DNA of 64,000 bases from assembly GCA_000469685.2 (NCBI GenBank), contig LS997567.1:24863155-24927154 (forward strand). The letters run 5' to 3'. Position 1 is the stretch's first letter; each line of letters begins with the position of its first letter. A program made the position numbers and the translations under genes. Below the pieces are notes generated by a model. It saw only the letters and a list, made by a program, of their open reading frames with translations. It was not told the origin of the DNA and ran no database searches. The DNA is from Haemonchus contortus (lineage: Eukaryota > Nematoda > Chromadorea > Rhabditida > Trichostrongylidae). This document shows positions 22,706-37,315 of the stretch, piece by piece.

Positions 22706-24590
22706 AAGAACTCAAAAATTTGCGATAATACCGCGAGTTCGCGTCTTTTTCGTCTTTTCTTTATAAATTGCTTCAAAATAAATTAATCGAGGAGAAAAAA
22801 AAATACCGTTGAACTCAGCTCATCGAGCTCTACAAGATGGTACCCTAGAATGTTGCTTTACTTTGGATTGCGCCGTGCACTTGAGCTCCATCCGAAAAGT
22901 GATTGCATGCCCATGGGGTGCACGCTAAGTGCTTGTAGGGGCTCATTGGCTCCTTAAGATGATCTGTTCAAAATTTGCTTCGGATTGCGCCACGTTACTC
23001 GACTTTACTCAGTACAATGTGGAAATAATTGTTGGTTTTGTTCAGTCTCCATCGTTCCTTTTTTGAGTTGGAGGGTGTAGATGGCCGCCTCTACGGTCAC
23101 TGCACACAACACGCCTCTCTACAGGTTCCATTGAAAAAATGACATCAATTTATGGCAAAATAACGGAGTCGATTTTTTTGGCATTTTCCCATTTTTGGAG
23201 AAATTTTTCTACAGAATCTGAGGAGATGGTGTTGAGGCACTCCACTGTCGTAGACATCTCTTTATTGTCTGCAAGTCTTTAGTGGCACACCCTATCACAA
23301 ATCAAAATTTCTCTCTTGGTATGGCCCCAAACTTCGAACTTCGTCAAGCCCAAACCATAAAACAGTGTTTTTTTCCTTCCCAATGGTCTTTTTGCAGCTG
23401 CGTTGCACACTGCTAGATTCCCCATGAAAAATCCTATCGAATGATATATAGGTCGACCCGTGACGAAAACCTCCCTGCACAACCACTTTCTGCAGTAGGC
23501 CTGTCTCTGAGCGATTTCCTGCAGGGCTTGTTTTGATACGCATGCGGCCGAGTACTGTAGTGGCGGGAATTTGGAAGCTTTCAAATGATAATAATTTGAA
23601 TGGGAGATTAGATCTGCTGGTGGCGGGGTACTGAAGTGGCGGGAAGGGGGTTGGATCGATTAATGATTACTTTAGTGGGGGATAAGATCTGAAGGGGACG
23701 GGGTACTGTAGTGGCGGGAATTTGGAGGCTTTCGAATGATAATTATTTGAATGGGGGATTAGATCTGCTGGTGGCGGGGTACTGAAGTGGCGGGAAGGGG
23801 TTGGATCGATTAATGATTACTTTAGTGGGGGGTAAGATCTGAAGGGGACGGGGTACTGTAGTGGCGGGAATTTGGAGGCTTTCGAATGATAATTATTTGA
23901 ATGGGGGATTAGATCTGCTGGCGGCGGGGTACTGAAGTGGCGGGAAGGGGGTTGCATCGATTAATGATTACTTATTGGGAGGTAAGATCTGCAGGGGATG
24001 GGGTACTGTAGTGGCAGGAAAGTGGGGCAGTTTGAATGGGAGTTTTGAGACGGTCTGGAGCGGTTTCCATCGTTCATTTATAATGTGGAGGCTGTAGATA
24101 AGTGCATCTACGGTCTCTGTACTCAACACTCCTCCTTACAGGTTCCATTGAGAATATGATATCGATTACGACAAAATAACGGAGTCGATTTTTTTTGGCA
24201 TTTTCCAATTTTTGGAGGAGTTTTTCTCCGGAACCTGAGGAGATGGCAGCGAAGCAATCCACTATTGTATACTAAAACTTTGTGTTCTGCGAAGCTATTA
24301 TGATACACCTTATCAAAGATTAACAGTCTTCTCTTGGTACGGCTCCAAACTTCGCTTATCGTCACGCTCCAATTACAAAATTATGCTTTTTCCCCTTGCC
24401 GCATGAATTTTTGCAGTTAAATTGTATACTGTTAGATTCTCCGTAAAAACTGCTACCTAAGGATTGTTTCTTCCCCAGCGGAAAAGAAAAGAACGTTGTT
24501 TTATGATTTGGGCTTGACGAAGTATTTCGACTCTTATTTCTCTATTTATCGATCTCAAAGGTACTTAATCTCAAAGACCCTTTAGACAGT
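22706..24590. repeat. Non-coding repeat block replacing protease and RT N-terminus
   Basis: Two diverged direct repeats of about 400-500 bp (about 23030-23545 and 24050-24540) flank a minisatellite (23545-24030). Shared landmarks are a TACAGGTTCCATTGA block, an ATAACGGAGTCGATTT block and a TGAGGAGATGG block. A small inverted piece (GGGCTTGACGAAG) also occurs near 24500. Nothing coding was recognised. Confidence 0.75.
23545..24030 (+). repeat. Alternating 75-bp A/B minisatellite
   Basis: Two related half-units alternate. A starts GGTACTGTAGTGGCGGGAAT and contains a GGATTAGATCTG segment. B starts GGTACTGAAGTGGCGGGAAG and contains ATCGATTAATGATTAC. The order is A-B-A-B-A-B-A, with a higher-order period near 151 bp. 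Confidence 0.9.
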
Positions 24591-24599
24591 CAGTGAGGG

Positions 24600-25458
24600 A
24601 ATTTCTCCCTGTATATTCTCCGACATTCACAGCCGCCTGGGCTTCCAACATTACTTTGACAACCTCCCACACCTCGGAAGTTGGATTTGGATTCGGCGAC
24701 GGGTCTTCACTATTACATAAAGAGAAACTGCGGACTCACTCATCATCTCGGCATTGTGAAGATCCTGTTGCACCATCTTCTCATTCGCCTTGTGAGATCC
24801 GCCTCCGGTGCTTCCGTAGCCCAGCGTTCCTCAGTGGCCAATCTTTGATACGGATTCCTGCTTTTGTAAAGTTTGCTCATATTGACGTTTTGATGGATGC
24901 TAACACCGCTTACCCAGCCTTCGCCATGAATAAGCCTCCCCTTGCTTATCATCGCTGGGTTGATCCTCCTTTCCCTCGACCTGCTGTCACCATACTGCTC
25001 GTTGCAATATGTTAGTTTAGAACCATCAATTGATCTCTTTTATCCTTGAGTTGAACCACCGCATTCAAGAGGTTAGCTTGCCCACATTTCATCTCGCTAG
25101 ACAAGCTTTCGATCAAGCCTAGGTTACGCTGCGCATCAGTCAAGATTGGTCGCAGTTGAGGGACGGACAGTCCACTATCGACCAAAAACTCTCGAGGTCC
25201 CTTACTGCGTTAAGAGACTCATCCGTTGCGGCTGCCGCGGCCACTTCTACAGAGCTCAAAATGGCTGCTCTTTTAGCCTCTGACAGCCTTTTGAAGTGGC
25301 GACTCAGACTTCGTTGCAAGCTCTTGTGATCGCTGTCACTTCATCTGGGAGCGGTGTTTCTTTGTGTTCTCTAATATCGGTAGAGCTTCCAACCTGTTCT
25401 CCATCGATGTCGTCCATGTCTTCGTCATCCGTGCCTACCCTGAGCTGCTAAACCCCCA
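24600..25458 (-). pseudogene. Gypsy gag region, frame-broken (copy 1)
   Basis: A start codon at 25417 opens an acidic N-terminus (MDDIDGEQVG). Further frames downstream include a helical stretch (LIESLSSEMKCGQANLLNAV in the second copy) and a basic tail. Several one-base differences between the two copies shift frames. A TGGGGG primer-binding start follows the LTR end at 25459. No zinc knuckle was found. Confidence 0.55.
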
Positions 25459-25496
25459 TGTCGAGTGCTGAGCGCATTCTAGGCAGCTATGTCCTA
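25459..25496 (-). repeat. 5' LTR remnant of Gypsy element
   Basis: It matches the first 38 bp of the low-coordinate end of the LTR at 18125-18162, with two or three substitutions. It stops exactly where the Helitron-like CTGG terminus begins. Confidence 0.85.
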
Positions 25497-25769
25497 CCAG
25501 TTTGGCTATGCACGCTAACGCGCGCAGTATATTTGGACGGCCACTTATCCACGATGGAGTCATTCAGCGGAATGTTGGATAATCAGTATAAGATAGTTCT
25601 CTCTAGATTCGGACGCTGAACTGCTGAGAGCATCACGATCGATATATTTGAGCAGAGTCATTAGTGGTTGGTCATAGCTCCGTCCACCTTAGTGCAAACC
25701 CTTCCCACAACAAACTTGACCACCCTTCTTTTGACTGCTCCAAACCATTTTTCCGCATTCCAGAAAGTT

Positions 25770-26535
25770 TTTGAAGAGATGAGTTTTTGGTCCTATCCCG
25801 CTTCCATGTGCCAGCTCCGCCTCCTCGAGGACTTAACTACATTTGTTCCAATTCCTCCTACCACTTTTTTCCCGCGTTCTAGAACGTTTCTGAATAGAGT
25901 TATGAATTTTTGATCTAAGCCCCGCCCGCTTTGGTGCCATCCCGCCCACTTCGAAGATTCGGCCACACTTGTTCCATTACTTCTAATCACTTTTTTCCCG
26001 CACTCTAGAACGTTTCTGAATAGAAATATGAATTTTGATCCGAGCCCCGCCCACTTAGGTGCCAACCACGCCCACTTTCGGGATTTGACCACAATTGTTC
26101 TTTTACACCTTGACACCTTTTTGCCGCATCCCAGAACGTTTCTTCATAGAGTTATAAATTTTTGATCTAAGCTCCGCCCACCTTGGTGCCAACCCCGCCC
26201 ACTGTCGGGATTTGACCACATTTATTCTTTCACACCTTGACACCTTTTTGCCGCATCCCAGAACGTTTCTGAATAGAGTTATAAATTTTTGATCTAAGCC
26301 CCGTCCACTTTGGTGCCAACCCCGCCCACTTTCGGGATTTGACCACATTTGTTCTTTTACTCCTTGACACCTTTTTGCCGCATCCCAGAACGTTTCTGAA
26401 TAGAGTTATAAATTTTTGATCTAAGCTCCGCCTACTTTGGGTGCCAACCCCGCCCACTGTCGGGATTTGACCACATTTATTCTTTCACACCTTGACACCT
26501 TTTTGCCGCATCCCAGAACGTTTCCGAACGAAGTT
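25770..26535 (-). repeat. 127-bp minisatellite inside H-big
   Basis: About six units in the reverse orientation of the array at 1-590. Recognisable blocks are GCCGCATCCCAGAACGTTTC and AGCCCCGCCCACTT, recurring every 120-130 bp. Confidence 0.92.
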
Positions 26536-26997
26536 ACACTCATTTTTGAAAAGTAGCTTTCACCCCAACGCACGCCCCGCCCCTCGTGGGCGGGGCTTCG
26601 CTATACTTATGCGTGCTGAGCACGCATAAGGTCTTGCTCACTCTTTTTATTATTTTTTTCCTGGCCTCGACGCCTTCGTTGAGCCGAGTTATGAATCTCT
26701 ATGGGAAGGACCGCCCACTGCGAAAACGCTCCGCCCACCGCCGGTAAGTTTCCTTTGTTTTGATTGTTGACCCATCCCTCACCTTTGCACATTTTTCCCG
26801 GTGTCTGGAATGTTATGAGACCGAATTAGAAGAATTCACCCATGACCCCGCCCAATTCCGGCGCATGCCCCGCCCCTTGGGGGCGGGGCTCCGCTAGGCT
26901 CATGTATGCTCTGTTGCACCTACCCTATGCTCAACCCATTCCAAACTTGACCCGACTTCTCCAGGTGCTTCTTCACGTTTATCGAATTTCCGTACAA

Positions 26998-30008
<3,011 letters not shown>

Positions 30009-30030
30009 AAGCGCTTCATAGTAAGTAGGA

Positions 30031-30503
30031 TCATTTCATTCCTTTAAGTACCACATTTCATGTTCTAACGGAAGATCGATCCTCTAGATAGCGGGCATTG
30101 AACTGTCTCGTCATCGAGTCGAGCAGATATTAGAATGATGATCTTACTACTAGTTATTCGAATGCCACTTCAGAACAGGAAAGATGAGTCCTGGCAGCGA
30201 ATTCATAGAGAAGTTCGCGCATCTGCAACGGAGAGATCTTAGTGAATATGGATGATCGATGTCTTCGGCATAATGCTGATGACTCCCAGCGCGATTGCGG
30301 TGGCTGGACCCAAGCTGTGGACTGAATCGTCCCACCATATAGAGTCACTTAGCAATTTTAGAAAGCAGATTGTGGCTTGACATTTTTAGACTTCCATATT
30401 TCCCGTTTTGTCCCTCTTTGCCCCACAATAAGTGCCCAAGTGTCATTACGTAACAACTGAATTCGAATCGTGAAAAATGGACCTGACTTGACATAATTTT
30501 CAC
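30031..30503 (-). other. Possible further lectin exons, unresolved
   Basis: A reverse-strand open stretch at 30150-30348 lies where the remaining lectin exons should be, and an acceptor-like TTGCAG occurs near 30215. I could not fit a convincing lectin motif or phase, so no exon is called. Confidence 0.25.
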
Positions 30504-33500
30504 TGGAAGGTAACATCCTCCTTGAGGTGCGCTCCACTTGTCAGTGTACGGTATCCAATTCCTTCTACAGAAGCAATTCGCTGAATTATTCATTGTATAG
30601 GAAGTAAATTGTTCATACTCTAGACCTTCTCTCAATAGTGAAAGGGGATTGCCGAGAATTCATTGATTTCAGTTCGCTCTATGTTACTGCCACTTCGCTC
30701 CATAGCTATGCAAGAGGTAGTCAGTATAAGTATCCATTCGAACAGCTTGGAGCAGAAGGTGGGCGGTTATGGCTAAGCTCGTTTTTTAAGTGTAAACCAA
30801 AAGTATGTGTAATGTCCCATGGATTATGACTGGGTATCGCCCGTAAAGAAAATACATTCCGTAAGTGCATAGGTGTTCCACCGTGCTCACGGTGGGTCAA
30901 CCAAGCAGCTTCTCCATGAGCAATCAGATCTGCAGGGAATAACAGGAGTTCTGGCCTTACCTCTGCAAAGAAGTTGACGTAACTCTTGAGCGCGCAGTTG
31001 TTTGCCGTTCTCGAAATTGATCAGGCTATAGTTCGGCGAAGCCAGCTTTTTGAACATCGGATTACTCTTTGCGGTTCCTTGTAGATAGTCTATAACACTT
31101 TGTCGACTGAGATATTTTTATAAGGGCATAAAGGATTTTGGAAAAAGTGATTAATTAATCAATGGGCCTGAAAGTGAGAAGAACAAGAGAAGGAGCGTGA
31201 ATCCTCGACTAAACGTGTTTTATTGAGATATCCCATCCCTTACAATTAACCGATGGGAAGCAGTTGTGCCATTCCATGTAGGAGTCTTTTTGTAATTCTA
31301 GGTTTTGAAGTTTGAAATGAATTTTGAGGTCGGATAAGGTGAAATGGAATAGTATTATTGTCACTTACCGATTGATATAATTATTCCTCCTTCGTCACGG
31401 AATTCTTTGGCAACCCTCGTTGGATCTTCGTACACTGTCTGACTTAAAACATGAGCATATGAAAGTTTGAGCAATTTTTTTTGGACTGACATCATGACAA
31501 ACGAGACTAGCCTAGTCTTAGACATGGGAAACATCCCAGGAACTCATCACCTGATTCTAAATAGGTAGAAAATCAGAGGAGATCACGTGAGTAGATATTG
31601 ACGCGATTGGAGGGATTAAAGTCAAGTTTTCATGGGGGGAGAATCGGTCCAGTATAGATGACGCAAAGACTCGCAGTTTCTATGCTGTAGCTCTGAAGTA
31701 GGAAAGAGAACTGGAGTTGAAGGCGGACTCTTGAAAAAACTATGTTCAAGGGGATTGGGGCATACAACGCTGCAACCGAGTTCATTGGGAAGCAAGTAGA
31801 TCAGTTGGAGATATCTCATTGTTTGGTGGTACTCACATATGGTATGAATGGATTTGTTATTGTTTTCAGTCGATTCGATCGATGGGAGTTATAGTCTTCA
31901 ATGCGCATTATCATAACAAGTAAGGAGTCAAGCCACTGAGCGGATACCCTCATGCGTACATTTCCACAGAACCAAAGGCTGTCAACAATAATTTCCACCA
32001 TGCTGTTAAGCATAAGGCAACGTGCTTCGAACAAACAATTATTATTTATGAAGTACAAGGTTTCTATATTAAAAATACATACATGTAACTGCTTCCGACG
32101 ATAATGATAACCTTGCGAGCTGCACGGCGACTGGTCGAAGATGCGAATTTCGCTCTTGCCAATCGGATGGCCCTAGAATTTACAGCAGTCGCTAGAAAGA
32201 ACAGTCTATTGTCAAAAATTATTCTACTCTGTTCTGTCAAAGTAATTAGTTTAGATAGCAGTACACATGCCATTTTAATTCAGCAAAGACAGGTCAGGAT
32301 CGGTGCTTAACGCTCGAAATCGTAGAAGTTCAGTATTCTGGTAAGAGCAGTATTTTCAAGCAATCACTATGACACTGGTTTTGCGTAACGGGTTAGTGCT
32401 TTTTTACTGCTGTTCTTTTTCATTGGTCTTCCTCAGAAACCATGTATCCCCTTGGACTACTGCTTACCATTTTCTACTCATTTGGCAAAACTACGAGGAC
32501 ATTTGAATGCTCGTGAATCGTCAAACTCATAACTCAAAACTTTTTCTATTGTTTTTAAATTTTAAAGTAGCCATGAGTGGCTGCTTTCATTGCTTGCTGG
32601 CCAAGAACTACTTGGGCCGCGGTATCAGTCGGCGCGCTCGCGCGATCGCGGGCCGGGTGGCGGATTATGAAAGCAGCCAGTGGGCGATTTCAGAGTTCAA
32701 CGACGTGCGTTGCCAAACACACGTTGACAGCGCTGGACATCGTCTTTTGACATCGTATGTCGCACGGCGTACGTATGTACGTACGTACGGCGACACCGCT
32801 TACAGATTTGTTCACCGCTCGGATAACAACATGTTTTAGGGCGAAGGTTGTCAGAGGTGCTTTAGAATTTAACGATTGACAGCCAACAGAGACCCACCGA
32901 CGTCTAAGGCGCTAGTCATATTCTGACAACGCTGAACAGATTGCATTCAAGGCCACGTGAGTCGTGAGAATCCATCGGTGTCTTCGTTGTCGAGACGTGG
33001 CCAGTGCCACCGCCGTCGATCGGGCAGTCGGTCGTTGATAAAGTTGTTGATCTCTGAAAGCACCCAAAGATGGTGGAGACGTCGTCGAAAAATTTCCGCC
33101 GAGCAACCAACGTGGTTAACAGATGAAGTCCAGCGCTGTCAACGTGTGTCTGGCAACGTTGCGTTTTCAACGCACGCGCTGAACTCTGAAAGCGCCCAGT
33201 GTTCTGCTTACTTCTAATGCAATCTTCTGCGCTCCTCTCCTCTATAGATGTTCGATTGGGCTTCTATCATCTATAGAGGAGGGGAGAGCAGAAGATTACG
33301 CGATCTGAGCGAGTTGAAGGGCGCGATGGGCGGAGAAGCGCCGCCCATTTGAGGCGGCGCTTCTCCGCCCATCGCGCCAAACGACATACGCCCATGCGGA
33401 GGGAAGCCGACATTAGGGAATCAAATACTGAATTGACTCCTGGGTGGGACAGGCTGTCATGCCTCCTGTCTCGCTTTTTTGGGATGAGCCACGCTTGGGA

Positions 33501-34228
33501 AAACGGATATATGTAGTGGATTGTGTATCTACTGGCAAAGAACATTTCCTGGTTAGGCTGGATAAATACGTTCAAATGTTCAGCAGAATACGGTCCGTAG
33601 GACACCAACTGTCTCATTAAACTGTCTCATCAATCTCCATGAGGTAATCTGCGGTGAAGGTGAGGGTCTTTTGGCTTGATTGCTTCATCTGTGAAAATCC
33701 TATCAGAGTCGTAAAGCTCTGACTTCTATCCTCGTACCTTATTTCTGGAATGCAAGGTTCTCACTATTACCATCATAAATGTTAGCCACCGCAAAATCTT
33801 TTTTTGCATTATTGGGAATCTATCCACATGGCGTTGACATTTGTAGCCTTGTCCGCCGAGTGTTCACTCGAGCCATTCTCGATAGAATAGCAGAACTTAA
33901 ATGTGATTAAAGGGCAGTTACGTAGATAAGGATGTTTTCAGGAAGAATTCGAAAGCAACAGTTGTATCCGCCGGTTATGAGGCTCAATCAGGTCTATTGG
34001 GAGTATAGAATAAGTTACATTGGTTTCTTTGATTCGGGCAGCATTTCTGCTAATTACGTTGAACGTCACGAAGGATTCAAGATGAAGGCGTTATCCTGCT
34101 CAATGCGACGATGCATCCCACAAAGAGGAGAGAAGGAATTCCATAGTTCCAAGCTTTCTCAACGATCGAAGATTGAGGGTGCCGGTGCTTATGTATATCA
34201 AGCAATCCTACTTACTATAAAGCGCTTA

Positions 34229-34286
<58 letters not shown>

Positions 34287-36670
34287 CTGTCTGTATGTCT
34301 GTCACGAAATTCCTTAGCTCCTTTAGATCTGCCTGGAGAGACCGGGTCAAGTGTGGAATGGGTGGGACAGGTCTCGAGAAGTATAAAACACACATCAGCT
34401 TGGCGGAGCCCCGCCCACAGTGGGCGTGGCGTGCCTCGAAATGAGCCCTACTGAGGACCACAATTTCAAATTCAGTAACAAGACGGCTTCAAAACTGGAG
34501 TTTAAAGGTGGCTAGAGGTGTGCATTGGTAAGTTAGATTGAACTGGGGAGACCCACCCCCGATGGGCGGGGCGTTCTCCAGAAATGCAATGCTTTATGAA
34601 AACATTTATAACTCGGTTCGGAGAAAGCCAGCGGAGCAGGAAAAAGTTAATGTGTGAGGAGCTTTGTCGAAGATGTCTCCAGCATAAATGACGTCAGCGG
34701 AGGCCCGCCGGCACCGGCGGAGCGTGCTCCGAAGCTCACATCCCTTCTTACATTTATATACGAAAATCCATATTTCCTGTTCCCATGGACCTAGAGAGTT
34801 CAAATTTGGTAGGAGTACAGGCGTCATGGAGGCAAAACTTATGGTGGGCGGCAGAACCAGACTCCGCCCACAAGGGGCGGGGTCTGGGTGAAAATTCACA
34901 ATTCTGTCTCAGTGGACCTAGAAAGTTCAAACTTGGTAGGAGTACAGACACCGCGACGGGGAAACTTATGGTGGGCGGTAGAACTAGACTCCGCCCACAA
35001 GGGGCGGGGTTTGGGCGAAAATTCATAACTCATGTCCCCGTGGACCTAGAAAGTTCAAACTTGGTAGGAATACAGGCGCCATGGTGGCAAAACTTATAGT
35101 GTGTAGCAGAACCAGACTCCGCCCACAAGGGGCGGAGTTTGTGCGAAAATTCATAACTCCTATCCCCATGGACCTAGAAAGTTCAAACTTGGCAGGAGTA
35201 CAGGCGACAGGATGGGAACACCTATGGTGGGTGGCAAAACCGAACTCCGCCCACAAGGGGCGGGGTCTGGGTGAAAATTCATAATTCTGTCTCAGTGGAC
35301 CTAGAAAGTTCAAACTTGGTAGGAGTACAGACACCGCGACGGGGAAACTTATGGTGGGCGGTAGAACCAGACTCCGCCCACAAGGGGCGGAGTTTGTGCG
35401 AAAATTCGTAACTCCTGTCCCCATAGACCTAGAAAGTTCAAACTTGGTAGGAGTACAGGCGACATGATGGGAACAACTGTGGTGGGTGGCAAAACCGAAC
35501 TCCGTTCACAAGGGGCGGGGTTTGGGCAAAAATTCGTAACTTCTGTCCCCATGGACCTAGAAAGTTCAAACTTGGTAGGAGTACAGGCGACAAGATGGGA
35601 ACACTTATAGTGGGTGGCAGAACCAGACTCCGCCCGCAAAAGGCGAGGTTTGAGCGGAAACACATAAATCCGATAAAGGTCCATAATGAAAATCAGCTCA
35701 TGCGGCTCCGTCTCTCATGGCTGGAGCCCCTAGCGCGCGCGAGAGCGTGCGTAGCCGCCTGGTTGAAGAAACTTCAGTAAGATACACGATGCGATTCGCA
35801 ATCACTGTTAGAGAGCAGTACTGGCCGAGAGTTGACGTAGTTAATTTTTGTTTACTGCAAATTATCTGCACCACCTGTCCGTAACCATTCTTACCGGAGC
35901 TTCCTTGCTGCAAATTTACTTGCTGTAGCTCTGAGGGATGATAGCTAGCTAGCGGAAACGTTTCTGTGTAGATTTTTGGTTACTTTATAAGCTCTGTTAA
36001 GAAATGGATATCTATATGCAAAGAGTCTCCTGACTTCACATTCAACATATAAATTTCTGCTTCCTAACGTTGCCTTTTTGGAAGGTACTCACTCACCCGT
36101 CAATGTTGGTACCAGTTTCGGTCGACGGTTGAATTTCCAGATCAAATAGATCGTCCCTTGAAGTGTATTTGTCGAGGTCGGCGATCAGATTGACACTATC
36201 AGCATAACTAATGACTCCCAGGCGAGTTTGGTACTCTTCCGCCTGACCCACAGTCAGTTTTGAGAAAGCTGCCTCTATGTAGTCCGTTGCCTTAAATTGG
36301 CGTTGAAATTAGTTAAGCGCTCGATATTTATAATATCTCACACTTTAAGTCTTGTCAAATATGGAAGGCTCAGATAGCGCAAAAGTTTGTATACTAGCTT
36401 TTTTATGTGAAAAGAAGTCAATCTGTGATTCCTTTTTTTCTTGTTGCGATCCACAACGCGGTGAAATTTGAAGAGTTTTTTCAAACAACTCAAAGGCACT
36501 GTGTGACACACAACTGATATAAATCAGGAAGCTTAATTCCAGCCTACCTACCGAAGATATTCCGTTGCTACCCATCATAACACTTGCATCCATGAGAAGG
36601 AAAACATCAAGCCATATAGTCTTCACATTGCATTCGCAGGTAGTATTTATATATGTCAAGGAAGAAGGAG
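30504..36670 (-). CDS. VWA domain plus C-type lectin secreted protein, six exons recognised, partial
   Basis: Exons inferred from splice sites and frame (minus strand, 5' to 3'): 36552-36670, 36097-36290, 32083-32172, 31369-31442, 30961-31089 and 30504-30580. Joined phases agree at every junction. The first exon has TCEC and WLDVFLLMDASVMMG, which is the start of a VWA fold with a MIDAS-like DAS. The next gives RLGVISYADSVNLIADL and ETGTNIDG, and later exons give KVIIIVGSS, VAKEFRDEGGIIISI and LASPNYSLI. The last begins ANCFCRRNW and GGCY, the entry to a nematode C-type lectin domain. The VWA-lectin order is known from nematode CLEC proteins, thought to act outside the cell in recognition. 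The intron 32173-36096 contains a whole Helitron and other repeats. The rest of the lectin domain and the stop codon were not found before the Helitron at 30030, so the gene may be truncated. Confidence 0.8.
32666..33210. mobile_element. Non-autonomous DNA element with CASTGGGCG inverted ends
   Basis: Inverted ends at about 32666-32745 and 33124-33210 share TGGGCGMTTTCAGAGTTCA and the CACGTTGACAGCGCTGGAC segment. The start CAGTGGGCG recalls hAT-type termini. No clear 8-bp duplication is seen. It lies in the large intron of the VWA-lectin gene. Confidence 0.5.
33221..33297. repeat. 30-bp inverted repeat, 17-nt loop
   Basis: The arms 33221-33250 and 33268-33297 pair at 28 of 30 positions. Confidence 0.9.
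33320..33378. repeat. Perfect 26-bp GC-rich hairpin, 7-nt loop
   Basis: The arm 33320-33345 is the exact reverse complement of 33353-33378, with loop CATTTGA. The function is not evident. Confidence 0.97.
34206..35762 (+). mobile_element. Complete non-autonomous Helitron H4 (type A), 1,557 bp
   Basis: It starts A34205|TCCTACTTACTATAAAGCGC and contains (CTGT)n at 34228-34300. The GC-box block at 34310-34440 includes CCCGCCCACAGTGGGCG. A second block lies at 34640-34760, and about seven minisatellite units at 34780-35670. It ends with the GCGCGC..GCGTGC hairpin (35732-35750) and CTGG35762|T. Insertion between A and T without duplication is the Helitron pattern. It has no coding capacity and sits in the 32173-36096 intron. 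Confidence 0.85.
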
Positions 36671-37157
36671 CTGTGAAATAAAATCGTTTCAGCTTTTTGG
36701 TAGAATTTCACCTGATAACGACGATGGTTTTCTGTGATTTGCGCTTTATAGTAAAAGTTTTGGAGTTGTAAATTAAATAATTATTTTGTTATAGCTTATA
36801 TAGTCGATTTACTATATTATAAATAGACATTATTATTATAATATTATAAATAGATATGTATACGCATTTTGGCAATGTCTGGGAATCATAAGCCTTTGGA
36901 GTATGTGTATGGTAAAGAAGTTGTGTCGCATGTAACTTCCGAAAACGTCATCGGTTCTCCACCCTATATATGACTTCTGGCTAACGAATGCGACTTTTGG
37001 CAATCATTTTATGTTACTAATACAACATTCACTCATTCATTCTGTCCTCCTTTCTGATTTACACCCTTCTGTATCCCTTCTCGGCAGGCACAATATCTTA
37101 ATTCTGGTCTTATTCTATTCAACCGAGCTCTAGTTTTACGTAGCGTTAGTGGATGTC

Positions 37158-37173
37158 AAAGGCACAGTTCACG
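37158..37173 (+). repeat. Solo terminal repeat related to the 51.5-kb element
   Basis: This 16-bp sequence, beginning AAAGGCAC, differs by one base from the inverted terminus at 51499-51514. No partner end was identified nearby. Confidence 0.35.
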
Positions 37174-37315
37174 ATGGCTTATGAGATATCCCACTAGGAT
37201 AATTTTAACAAAGCTTAATGATTGTATCGTGTGTATCCTGGGACGAGTTTCATCGGCATTGTAGAGGCTGCATCGATCGAGAGCAATATGATAGTGCCGA
37301 TCGTTGGGTTGGTTT

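Larger units (their letters stand above)
18125..25496 (-). mobile_element. Ty3/Gypsy LTR retrotransposon, interrupted (copy 1)
   Basis: On the minus strand, from high to low coordinate: 5' LTR remnant (25459-25496), a TGG-starting primer site (25458 downward), gag fragments (about 24600-25417), a non-coding block, RT C-terminal half, a MITE, RNase H, integrase, post-integrase frames, polypurine tract and 3' LTR. The RT-RH-IN order is Ty3/Gypsy. It is defective: protease and RT motif A are missing, several frames are broken, and it carries two insertions. Confidence 0.9.

Noticed and set aside
30850..30945. Lectin exon directly after the exon at 30961-31089
   Set aside because: An acceptor-like CTGCAG is present, but the translation lacks the expected Cys pattern, whereas 30504-30580 gives NCFC and fits the phase.
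33957..34120. Host exon next to the H4 Helitron
   Set aside because: The open stretch has no VWA or lectin motif, and VWA exon phases already join across this intron.
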